Shown one piece after another: positions 26,510 to 34,883 of a stretch of DNA of 64,000 bases. Location: assembly GCA_943789365.1 (NCBI GenBank), contig CALSTV010000001.1, forward strand, positions 1,488,001-1,552,000. Direction: 5' to 3'. Under the pieces are notes generated by a model. That model had not been told where the DNA came from and searched no databases. It saw nothing but the letters and a program-made list of their open reading frames with translations. The DNA is from an uncultured Flavobacteriaceae bacterium (GTDB lineage Bacteria; Bacteroidota; Bacteroidia; Flavobacteriales; Flavobacteriaceae). Within the stretch, counting starts at the first letter, position 1, and each line of letters begins with the position of its first letter. A program made the position numbers and the translations under genes.

Positions 26510-28675
26510 TTACATCTTAACAAAACGCATTGTTTTAGGACCTCTGGCTCCATCTATTTTAATCAGATAGAGACCTAATGGCAAATGCGCAATTTCTAGC
26601 GTTCCTTTTCCATTAAGTATGTTTAGGTTGCCAACTGACATATACAGTTTTCCTCTAGCATCGAAAATCGTAATTTGATCACTTCTTGAAATTCCTTGAA
26701 CACTAATGGTACTTTTAGCAGGATTTGGATATACAAAAGTTGAAGCAGTATTTTCAAAAGCATCGACCGACAAATTTTCTAGATGATCGGCTGTACCGTT
26801 TCCATCCAAATCTACAGATTCATAGGCACCAATATCTATAAGTGTTACGCCTCTGAGATTGTTTTCAAAATCGAATGTTGGTGTGTATTCAGCGGCTGTT
26901 GTACCACTGAATAGCAACATTCCTGAATTTGCAATTCCTGTGTCTAGTGCCGCACTGTTAGCACTGAGTCTAAAATCAAAATTCGATTCATCTACAAATC
27001 CTGGATTTGCATTGATCATACTAGTTACACCTCCTGCATTGGATTGACCGTTATAGGAAATATTATTCTTTCCTTTGATGTTTGAAGTAGCCCCAAATAC
27101 ACGGTAGCTATAATCGGTCGTAAATCGAGTCCAACTAATATTGTTATAAATTCGAACTTCTTTCGAGTTGTTAATTGCAATCCCCCCAGCTGCTTGGCGT
27201 CCTTCAGACAAAGGAACTGCTCCATTGTTGTATATGGTATTGTTAACCACAATTGAATAATCCGATTTATGCACTACCAAACCATTGATGCCATTTCCGT
27301 AGGCAATATTGTTGGCAAAATAAAAATACCCTGTATATTGTCCATTTGGGTTTTCATCATTTTCACCTGTACCTCTATCATTGTTCCTTGTGATATAACA
27401 TCCTGATCCATCTATGATATTTGGGAAATCAGGACAGCCATAATCACTTGTGTTAGAACAGTCGTAATTATGGTTAAAATAATGTATCTTATTGAGGTTA
27501 TCATATACCCTGTTTTTGGTAATCCGCATTTTTATTTTCTCCTTGTTATCAAATGATTTGGATTGCGCCAACACCACAGCACTCGATCCAGAGGATGTCC
27601 AAAGGGTACAGTTGTACACTTCATTATTGGTGAGTATGCAATAATCTGAATTGTTAATCCGTACACCAGAACCAGGACAGTCATATACCTTATTGCTATG
27701 CAGTGTCACGTGATGTCCTCCACCGGAAGCCCAAACAGTAATTCCCATTCCTTTGTAATAGGTGTTCTGAATCAAACGATAGCTCTCTGCTGCTTCTTTG
27801 GTAATTTGCTGACTAGGTCCTTGTATTTCAAATCCTGAAATCTCTAAGTGTATTCCGGTTCCGCAAACGAAGCCACCCGAACCATCGAATTCTATTTTGG
27901 GCGTATGTCCTGGGTAATTTCGTATCACCAACGGACCATTTAAGGTACCTGCTTTGTTTATGTTTACCAAAGCACCATTGTCAATTTCTCCATTTCCATA
28001 GCCCGAATTACGATAGGTACCATCCATGACATAAATAATATCCCCTGTAGTCCAAGAAGACACTGCTTTTGAGATTGATTTATAGGGTGTAGTCATATCA
28101 TTTCCGGCATTGGTATCTGAGCCATTATCGTCTACATACCAAGTGGTAAATCCACCTGATTTTACTACAATTTCATAAATGCCTTCTTTTAAAAAATTAA
28201 ATTTTATTCTTCCTTCAGAAGTGGTTACATCTGAGGTTAAAGTCAGCGTATAAAATGTCCATTCGTCTAAACGTACTTGTTGGGTTTGCGATGTAATATT
28301 TACCAAAGCATCCATAAGCGTTACTTTAAACTCATTTCCAACAGTTCCTTTGGCATAAAACGAAATGGTATATTCCTGACCGCCAATCAAATTAAAATAA
28401 CAATCGGCCGAATTAAACATACGCACTTCCCACGGGCTATCGACTGTTACGTTAACTTTCAAAGATGCGTCTCCGTAGTAGGTACCTTCTGAAGTTACTG
28501 TATAAGAAGCATTACCTTCAGAGGCGTTAAACCAATTGGAAGCAAAAGTAGGTTGATTTGTAAAACTTCCAATACCACCAGTATCTAAGCATTGTGCATT
28601 CACGGAAAGCATCACTAAAAGAAATACTATAAAACTCATGTTAAATAGTTGCTTGCGTACAGTACGTTTTCCCAT
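26510..28675 (-). CDS. Secreted right-handed beta-helix protein with type IX sorting domain
   Basis: The 721-residue protein has a signal peptide ending VNAQ. A CenC-like carbohydrate-binding beta-sandwich covers about residues 30-165 (NASEGNASYTVTSEGTYYGD... YTISFYAKG). A beta-helix begins at TWYVDDNGSDTNAGNDMTTP, with DUF1565-like repeats (GFEIQGPSQQ, VTLHSNKVYDC, YCILTNNEVYNC, FYFANNIAYGNG). The last ~75 residues form a type A T9SS sorting domain (VYPNPAKSTISVQG...PLGLYLIKIDG). Beta-helix folds occur in polysaccharide lyases, GH28-like hydrolases and esterases; I cannot identify the active site. It is probably a surface enzyme for the sulfated or uronic-acid part of the glycan. Confidence 0.75.
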   Translation of the reverse strand: MGKRTVRKQLFNMSFIVFLLVMLSVNAQCLDTGGIGSFTNQPTFASNWFNASEGNASYTVTSEGTYYGDASLKVNVTVDSPWEVRMFNSADCYFNLIGGQEYTISFYAKGTVGNEFKVTLMDALVNITSQTQQVRLDEWTFYTLTLTSDVTTSEGRIKFNFLKEGIYEIVVKSGGFTTWYVDDNGSDTNAGNDMTTPYKSISKAVSSWTTGDIIYVMDGTYRNSGYGNGEIDNGALVNINKAGTLNGPLVIRNYPGHTPKIEFDGSGGFVCGTGIHLEISGFEIQGPSQQITKEAAESYRLIQNTYYKGMGITVWASGGGHHVTLHSNKVYDCPGSGVRINNSDYCILTNNEVYNCTLWTSSGSSAVVLAQSKSFDNKEKIKMRITKNRVYDNLNKIHYFNHNYDCSNTSDYGCPDFPNIIDGSGCYITRNNDRGTGENDENPNGQYTGYFYFANNIAYGNGINGLVVHKSDYSIVVNNTIYNNGAVPLSEGRQAAGGIAINNSKEVRIYNNISWTRFTTDYSYRVFGATSNIKGKNNISYNGQSNAGGVTSMINANPGFVDESNFDFRLSANSAALDTGIANSGMLLFSGTTAAEYTPTFDFENNLRGVTLIDIGAYESVDLDGNGTADHLENLSVDAFENTASTFVYPNPAKSTISVQGISRSDQITIFDARGKLYMSVGNLNILNGKGTLEIAHLPLGLYLIKIDGARGPKTMRFVKM

Positions 28676-28678
28676 TAT

Positions 28679-29752
28679 TTATTCGATTAATGTGTTTAGG
28701 GCTTTCATCGTCCCGTCGTTATTGTAAAAAATTTCAGCAACTTTTACATTTCTTAAATTTGTTTGGTTTGACAGTTGAATGTCGTGGTAAAACAAATACC
28801 ATTTCCCTTTTATTTCGACAACCGAATGATGATTGGTCCATCCTTTAACTGGATGATTTAATATGCCTTTAAAGGTGAACGGCCCATATGGATTATCACT
28901 CATGGCATACACGATATAGTGCGTATCTCCTGTCGAATAACTCAAATAATACTGCCCGTTTCTTTTGTGCATCCAGGCTGCTTCAAAAAATCGCTTATCG
29001 TTATCTTTTGTAAGAATTGGGCTTCCGTCCGAATCTACTATTTGAATTTCTTTTACCTCTTCAGAGAACCCCAGCATATCCTCGGATAGTTTGACAATTC
29101 TTGGACCAATTGCTGGTGCATTAGGTTGTTCATTGTCTTTTTTATCACAATCTGCAGGTGTATATTTATTTTTATCCCAATGTTGAACTTGCCCTCCCCA
29201 TATACCTCCAAAATACATATAGAAGCTGCCGTCTTCATCTTCAAAAACGGCAGGATCTATACTATAACTGCCTTCAATAAAAGTTGGTTGGGCTGTAAAG
29301 GGCCCTTCAGGTCTATTGGAAACTGCCACACCAATTCTAAAAACATCTTCTTTGTCTTTTGCAGGGAAGTACAAATAATACTTTCCATTTTTTGTGGCGG
29401 CATCTGCCGCCCATAACATTCTTTTTGCCCAAGGAACCTCTTTGAGAGGTAAAGCAACCTCGTGCAATGTTACAGGTCCTCCAATACTGTCCATAGAGAA
29501 TACTGTATAATCGGTCATGCTGTATTGACTACCGCAGTCTCCTGGTATGCGTTCACTATTTATATCGTGTGAAGGGTATACATAAATTCTATTTTCAAAA
29601 ACATGTGCAGACGGGTCTGCTGTATAGATTTCAGAAACCAACGGTTCATTTAAAAACTTAGTACTTCTAGTTTCGCTTGCCCGATTATTTGGCTTACAAA
29701 AGGTCAAGACTAACCATCCAATTCCAACAAGCACATACCTACACTTCACCAT
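28679..29752 (-). CDS. GH43 enzyme, secreted lipoprotein
   Basis: The 357-residue protein has a lipoprotein-like leader (VLTFC, Cys19). The GH43 triad is Asp46 (EIYTADPSAH), Asp166 (YSIDPAVFEDEDG) and Glu257 (RFFEAAWMHKRNG). It matches the cytosolic GH43 at 22733 through most of its length, with an insert near 205-215. The pair would act on the two sides of the inner membrane: this one trims side chains or ends outside the cytoplasm. It is four bases from the beta-helix gene, so co-transcribed. Confidence 0.85.
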   Translation of the reverse strand: MVKCRYVLVGIGWLVLTFCKPNNRASETRSTKFLNEPLVSEIYTADPSAHVFENRIYVYPSHDINSERIPGDCGSQYSMTDYTVFSMDSIGGPVTLHEVALPLKEVPWAKRMLWAADAATKNGKYYLYFPAKDKEDVFRIGVAVSNRPEGPFTAQPTFIEGSYSIDPAVFEDEDGSFYMYFGGIWGGQVQHWDKNKYTPADCDKKDNEQPNAPAIGPRIVKLSEDMLGFSEEVKEIQIVDSDGSPILTKDNDKRFFEAAWMHKRNGQYYLSYSTGDTHYIVYAMSDNPYGPFTFKGILNHPVKGWTNHHSVVEIKGKWYLFYHDIQLSNQTNLRNVKVAEIFYNNDGTMKALNTLIE

Positions 29753-29765
29753 CTACTCCTACGAT

Positions 29766-31043
29766 TTAGTCTTTTAAAATTTTTTCGCTTCGGACCCCTC
29801 CAGACATTAGTTTTACTTGCACGATATATACTCCTGACGCAAGTTCAGAAACATCTACAGTGTTTCCTCCTACTTGTGCAATTACTTTTGACCCTACGAC
29901 ATTGTAGATTTCAACTGTTGCTACTTCTGAATCAGCTGTAATATTTAATGTAGTACTCACTGGATTTGGATACAAACCTACAGAAGCTGCTACATTTTCA
30001 TCTACACCCAAGTAAGTAGAGGTAAACATGATTTGTTGAACGTGAATCGTCCCAGCAGATTCTGTTATGGCAACACCTCCTTCCCCGTTATCCGCCTCTT
30101 CTATAAACTGCAACTTATAACCATTTTGTTCACCTGTCCAATTGGTTAAATTACTTAAATCGAAATCTATTGTTTGTACGGTTATTGGGTCATTAGCAGG
30201 TATATTGAACACCGAAGCATATTCTGCAGCGCCAGATGGGGATACAAAAGTTATTTTATTTTTAGGCGAATCGTTAATTATTTTAATTCTCAAACCTTTA
30301 TTTGCTGTTCCATCCACAGCATACAAGCCACTTTGCGTAAGATTCGGATATTTATTACTACCATCGATAGTTACTTGTAGGGTTCCCGCTACTGGTTGCG
30401 ATAAGCTTACCCCATTTGCCCCTACAAATCCTTCTGTATCACTGGCACTGTCAAATGTAAAATCGGAACGTGGTGTAGAGGGTACTTCTTCTAAAAATTC
30501 TATTTTCTCAATGATAAAACCACCTTCAGAACTAGCAATGGCAAACCCACCGTTATTGTTATCGGCTAATACTACAGACATATGGTCAAAATCCGTTTCA
30601 GAATCCCCTCCGTAATCGTAGTTCTTCCATTGTGCATTTGTCAAATCAAAATAATAGGTTTTAGACGGCCCTTTGCTTACGTTAAAAAACGTATAACGTG
30701 TATTTGTTCCTGCTGAACTCAACGGATCCGTACCTGTATTTGCTTTAAAATGTAGAGCTCTTACTCTTTCTACCTCATCGGAATCATTAATTACTGTAAT
30801 GGCGAATATTTTATAGAGGCTGGCATCTACATTCAAGTTTTGATGTGTTATTTTTGGTTTGGCATCTCCACTTCCGTTCCATGAAATAGCCAATCCATCC
30901 GAAACTATACTCGCATCGCTAGCACCACCTGCTTTCACCCATCCAAGCGCGTCTTGAGAATTTTTAAAATCGAAGGTTACCTGAGAGAACAGGCTTATAC
31001 TCATAAAGAATAGCAGTACGTTTAAAATGTAATTTTTCATCAT
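29766..31043 (-). CDS. Type IX-secreted protein with two carbohydrate-binding-like modules
   Basis: The 425-residue protein has a signal peptide ending FSQ. Two ~150-residue beta-sandwich-like modules follow, each opening with a similar phrase: VTFDFKNSQDALGWVKAGGA, and FTFDSASDTEGFVGANG. Both carry KI-type strands (ITVINDSDEVERVRALHF / LRIKIINDSPKNKITFV) and a late FDL segment (YYFDLTNAQW / IDFDLSNLTNW). A type A T9SS sorting domain follows (LYPNPVSTTLNITADSEVA...ELASGVYIVQV). No catalytic motif is visible. A surface glycan-binding role is inferred from the duplication and context. It may stand in for the absent SusD/SusE-type binding proteins. Confidence 0.65.
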   Translation of the reverse strand: MMKNYILNVLLFFMSISLFSQVTFDFKNSQDALGWVKAGGASDASIVSDGLAISWNGSGDAKPKITHQNLNVDASLYKIFAITVINDSDEVERVRALHFKANTGTDPLSSAGTNTRYTFFNVSKGPSKTYYFDLTNAQWKNYDYGGDSETDFDHMSVVLADNNNGGFAIASSEGGFIIEKIEFLEEVPSTPRSDFTFDSASDTEGFVGANGVSLSQPVAGTLQVTIDGSNKYPNLTQSGLYAVDGTANKGLRIKIINDSPKNKITFVSPSGAAEYASVFNIPANDPITVQTIDFDLSNLTNWTGEQNGYKLQFIEEADNGEGGVAITESAGTIHVQQIMFTSTYLGVDENVAASVGLYPNPVSTTLNITADSEVATVEIYNVVGSKVIAQVGGNTVDVSELASGVYIVQVKLMSGGVRSEKILKD

Positions 31044-31080
31044 AGTTTGTGTTATTTTAGGTTATTATATCTAGTTATCA

Positions 31081-31635
31081 TTATTCTTTTAGCACAGTTA
31101 CATCATCAATAAAATAGGTAGTACCCTCTTCCAAATACCAAAATTTGATTTGGTTTTTATCACTGGTATTTGGCACCATGAACATATGTGAATAGGGCTG
31201 CCATTCTTCACTCAATCGGAACTGTTTGTTTTGAAAACTCCCTTTGACATCCGATTGAAAAACCAACCCTAGTTTTCCAGTTCCTTTTGGTCCTCGTTTA
31301 GCGAAAAAGGTGACAGTGTATCCTTCGCCTTGCTTTACTGGAAATGCATTGCTAAAAGCAGTACTTACAAACCAGGGTTTTTCTCCAACTTTTCCTACAG
31401 TTACTTTTAAGGCTTTGGTACTCCCCTTATTTACATCTGTTGTCTCTATAGAAAAAGTGGCTCTACCTGTTTTTTTCGCCTGATTTGCCCACCAATAAAA
31501 AGTGCCTGTTTTTTTGTTAACACCTTCTAAGTTACTGTTTTTTATAGCCAAGGCTTGCGAATGTATACTCGCAATTGAGAAAAGACAACTTACCAAAAGA
31601 CTAGTATATATGCTAAAATTTAGATTCATTTTCAT
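31081..31635 (-). CDS. Secreted CenC-like (CBM4/9-type) carbohydrate-binding protein
   Basis: The 184-residue protein has a signal peptide ending IHSQA, then a single beta-sandwich. The pattern NSNLEGVNKKTGTFYWWANQ, KALKVTVGKVG, YTVTFFAKRG, EEWQPYSHMF and TYFIDDVTVL is that of CBM4/9/22-like modules. The final DDVTVLKE strand completes the domain, so the module stands alone with no enzyme. It probably binds the polysaccharide at the surface. A small inverted repeat (GATTCG-aagttag-CGAATC, 31655-31673) lies in the gap upstream of its start. Confidence 0.65.
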   Translation of the reverse strand: MKMNLNFSIYTSLLVSCLFSIASIHSQALAIKNSNLEGVNKKTGTFYWWANQAKKTGRATFSIETTDVNKGSTKALKVTVGKVGEKPWFVSTAFSNAFPVKQGEGYTVTFFAKRGPKGTGKLGLVFQSDVKGSFQNKQFRLSEEWQPYSHMFMVPNTSDKNQIKFWYLEEGTTYFIDDVTVLKE

Positions 31636-31731
31636 TCTTGTATTGTTGGTATATGATTCGAAGTTAGCGAATCGATGTGTTTATCTCTATCACAAATGAA
31701 GACAAGACTAATACATTTGAGGATACTTGTT

Positions 31732-33213
31732 TTATTTCATTGGATCCTCGTTTACATGTTCACGCATTTTCTTTAGTTTACTTTTGTATTTTTTCACCAA
31801 AGAGGCATTGCGCTCAATTTTCGATATATCTGTATTTTGCTTGCCATCTTTATGAAGGTCATAGAGCATGTTACCCAAATATTTTTCGCCTCTGTAAAAC
31901 TCTGTATAGGAATAATCTTTGTCGATAACTGCTTCTCCTTCTTTATATCGGGTATACACTTCCGTTTTTAGAATTGTGGATGGGTCTTCTAAGACAGGAA
32001 CTAAACTTTTACCTTGTAAATATTCGGGAGCCTCTATATTGGTCAACTCGCACAAGGTTGGGTATACATCTACTAATTCTGTAAAAGACTGTGCTTTTTT
32101 GTTCTTTGAGTGTTTTGGTGAAGAAATTAGCAAAGGAATTTTAACGGCTTCATAAAATGTACTGTGCTTACACCAAAACCCATGCTCGCCTAGGAAAAAC
32201 CCATGATCGCTCCATAAAATCACAGTGGTATTCTCTCGCAATCCTAAATCATCTAAAGACTGTAAAACCTCTCCTATCAGGGCATCCATATAACTTACAC
32301 TTGCATAATAACCATGTATCAAATTGCGTGACATTTCATCACTCAGATTTCCTGTTTTTGGGATATCCAAATACATATTCCGCAATTCTGAAGAAAAATG
32401 CTGTGACTGTATAGCAATAAACGGTGCATTATTAGGATAGTATGCATTGTCTGCCAACTGAATCTTATCGTGATCATAGAGGTCCCAATATTTTTTAGGC
32501 TGAATAAATGGCAAATGCGGAGCCACATAGCCTAATGCCATAAAAAACGGCTTATTTTGATCTTTTAATTCTCCCAATTTTTTAACGGCTCTTTGTGTTA
32601 CTTTTCCATCGTTATAAGCATAGTCGTCTACATCTGGATATTCAACAACAGGTCCCTTATTCCCGTGTGATCCCTTTTCTCCTGTTCGTTTTCGCTCAAT
32701 AGCAACCGGATCTTGATAGTCGGCTTGATGTGCTCCCCCATCTGTAACTGTCCAATGCTGTTCATGGTCGTCTGGATGGTGGTAAATTTTCCCATAGGAA
32801 ATAGATTCATAGCCATTGTTTTTAAACAGTTGATTTAAAGGAATGGCATTTGGAGCATCTACTGAGGCACGGGTTCTATAATCGTTAAAGCGTGCTTCAC
32901 TTGGCCTAATTCCAGTCATGATACTTGCTCTACTTGCTCCACAAACGGCAATATTTGTAAAGGCATTGTCGAACTGAATGCCTTCTGCTGCCAGTTTATC
33001 GATGTTTGGCGTGATCATTTTTGTTTCTCCATAAGAACTTATTTTAGGTCTAAAATCGTCTACTGAAATAAACAAGATATTTTGTTTTTGATTTGTATTT
33101 GTGACCTCTACCTCCTTAGATTTCGAATTGGTTTTAGCCGTTTTACAGGCCACAACTATTGCAGCTGTAATACAGATTCCCAGGACTATTTTTGTAGTTG
33201 AAACTATTTTCAT
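31732..33213 (-). CDS. Sulfatase (S1 family), CxASR type, lipoprotein
   Basis: The 493-residue protein starts at the ATG at 33213, 7 bp after the previous gene; the longer frame to 33255 would overlap that gene by 35 bp and spoil the lipoprotein signal (IVVACKTAK). NILFISVDDFRPKISSYG gives the metal-binding start. The modification motif is Cys91-G-A-S-R, the less common alanine version seen in iduronate-2-sulfatase-like enzymes. WSDHGFFLGEHGFWCKHS is the late metal/substrate motif of that group. It would desulfate a uronate or pentose unit of the target glycan. Confidence 0.85.
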   Translation of the reverse strand: MKIVSTTKIVLGICITAAIVVACKTAKTNSKSKEVEVTNTNQKQNILFISVDDFRPKISSYGETKMITPNIDKLAAEGIQFDNAFTNIAVCGASRASIMTGIRPSEARFNDYRTRASVDAPNAIPLNQLFKNNGYESISYGKIYHHPDDHEQHWTVTDGGAHQADYQDPVAIERKRTGEKGSHGNKGPVVEYPDVDDYAYNDGKVTQRAVKKLGELKDQNKPFFMALGYVAPHLPFIQPKKYWDLYDHDKIQLADNAYYPNNAPFIAIQSQHFSSELRNMYLDIPKTGNLSDEMSRNLIHGYYASVSYMDALIGEVLQSLDDLGLRENTTVILWSDHGFFLGEHGFWCKHSTFYEAVKIPLLISSPKHSKNKKAQSFTELVDVYPTLCELTNIEAPEYLQGKSLVPVLEDPSTILKTEVYTRYKEGEAVIDKDYSYTEFYRGEKYLGNMLYDLHKDGKQNTDISKIERNASLVKKYKSKLKKMREHVNEDPMK

Positions 33214-33220
33214 TTTCTTT

Positions 33221-34882
33221 TTATTTTGATGTAATTTTTGATGCTTTGAATCCAATTCTAATGGCTCTCGCCGCTATTTTCTGATTTTTTGTCAGTTTGA
33301 TAGGACTGTGGTACAGATTCCAGTGTTTGCTTCCAATTTCTTTGTCTAATTGATATCCTATGGAAGCTCCTTCTGTAGTGCTCTCTAATACGATTTTGCC
33401 CCTTTTTTCATTTTTAAAGATTACCTCCGAAGTAACAGGTTGTAAAAATTCTGGCCAAAATAACTGAATGAGGTCGTGCTCTGGTATAAAACCTTTATCT
33501 CCTATTTCCAACTGCCAATTGGCCAATGCTTTTCTAAAGTTGGTCATACGTTCGGCATGATTAGGATTATTTGCCAAGTTGTGTACTTCGTACGGATCGT
33601 TTTTCAGGTCGTACAATTCTTCATTTGGCTTGGTGTCCATAAAAATATAAGCGGCATCGCCTGAGAGTTCTTTGTTTCGATCCATGGCAATGAGTTTTGC
33701 ATTCATGGTAATTTGCTCACGGTACTTATTCCTGTAAATCAATGGTAAATGCGGCAAGAAATTTTTAATATACACATAACGACCATCCAGCACAGAGCGT
33801 TGCATATCGGTTACCTCATCAAAGCGATCGGCACTACCAAAGGCAAAGTTTCTAGGGGTTTGTTCATAGGTTCCTGAAAATGCTTTTCCATCGTAATGCT
33901 CGGCTGGCTTGATATTTAATAAAGAGAGCATTGTTGGTCCTAAATCCATCAGTGATACAATTCTATCATCTACGGTTCCTGCCCTTTTTTTATCTGGATA
34001 CCTAACAATTAAGGGCACATTCAACCCGCTGTTCCCTACGGCGCGTTTCTGTCGTAAAAGGTTACCTCCATGATCACTCCAAAACACAATGATGGTATTG
34101 TCTAGCAAATTATCTTCTTCCAACTCCTTTAGCAATTCTCCAACTTGTCGATCCATTTCCTCAATATTGGAATATTTCCTGGCAATGTCGTTTCTCACTT
34201 CTGGAATGTCAGCAAAATAATCGGGTACAATTACGTCTTCAGGTTGTACGGTAAGGGGTTCATCTTTGCGCATCCAAATTCGAGATTCGTGAGTAACCAT
34301 AAAATTACGCACATAAAAGAAGGGCTTATCTTTGGGGCAATCTCTATAACTTACAGTAGAAGACACCTCGTCCCAAGCTGTAAATGGCGCATTGAACTGA
34401 TAGTCACATTTAAAATTATTGGCGCAGTAATACCCTTCTCTTCTTAAGGTTTCTGTAAAGCAATGTACGTTTGAAGGTGGAACAACCTCATATTCTGGAA
34501 CGTTTCTCCCTGTTTTATCTCGTACGCCAATATAAGTATTGTGCTTTACCTCTTCAGGGGTTTTGTAGTTATGGTAGTCTCCTGTACGCATATTCTGTGC
34601 ACCCAATCTTGTGGCATACATGCCTGTAATTATAGAGAATCTGCTCGGAGCACAAACACCCACTGTAGAATAAGCATGCGTATAACGCACTCCTTCTGCG
34701 GCTAACTTATCTAAGTTAGGCGTTTTGATGACCGGATTTCCATAGACTCCTAAAATAGGGCCCATATCCTCTGCGCTTAACCAGACGACATTCAAAGGTT
34801 TCTTTTTTTGTGCTGATATCTGAATTGTACCTCCGCAAACAAATAAGAGTATAAGAAGTTGTATCTGTTTCATCATCCTCAT
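33221..34882 (-). CDS. Sulfatase (S1 family), secreted
   Basis: The 553-residue protein has a signal peptide ending ISAQ. It starts NVVWLSAEDMGPILGVYGNP and has the formylglycine site Cys77-A-P-S-R with SIITGMYATRLG after it. FWSDHGGNLLRQKRAVGNSG provides the C-terminal metal site. A ~90-residue beta-sandwich-like tail (KIVLESTTEGASIGYQLDKE...LTKNQKIAARAIRIGFKAS) resembles the C-terminal domain often added to Bacteroidota sulfatases. It is tightly packed between the two other sulfatase genes, one base from the upstream one. Confidence 0.87.
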   Translation of the reverse strand: MRMMKQIQLLILLFVCGGTIQISAQKKKPLNVVWLSAEDMGPILGVYGNPVIKTPNLDKLAAEGVRYTHAYSTVGVCAPSRFSIITGMYATRLGAQNMRTGDYHNYKTPEEVKHNTYIGVRDKTGRNVPEYEVVPPSNVHCFTETLRREGYYCANNFKCDYQFNAPFTAWDEVSSTVSYRDCPKDKPFFYVRNFMVTHESRIWMRKDEPLTVQPEDVIVPDYFADIPEVRNDIARKYSNIEEMDRQVGELLKELEEDNLLDNTIIVFWSDHGGNLLRQKRAVGNSGLNVPLIVRYPDKKRAGTVDDRIVSLMDLGPTMLSLLNIKPAEHYDGKAFSGTYEQTPRNFAFGSADRFDEVTDMQRSVLDGRYVYIKNFLPHLPLIYRNKYREQITMNAKLIAMDRNKELSGDAAYIFMDTKPNEELYDLKNDPYEVHNLANNPNHAERMTNFRKALANWQLEIGDKGFIPEHDLIQLFWPEFLQPVTSEVIFKNEKRGKIVLESTTEGASIGYQLDKEIGSKHWNLYHSPIKLTKNQKIAARAIRIGFKASKITSK

Positions 34883-34883
34883 T

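Noticed and set aside
31655-31673. Terminator in the sulfatase/CBM spacer
   Set aside because: The 6-bp arms lack a T-tract, and the close spacing favours one operon.
33214-33255. Longer start for the CxASR sulfatase
   Set aside because: It would overlap the preceding gene by 35 bp and bury the lipoprotein signal; ATG 33213 fits better.
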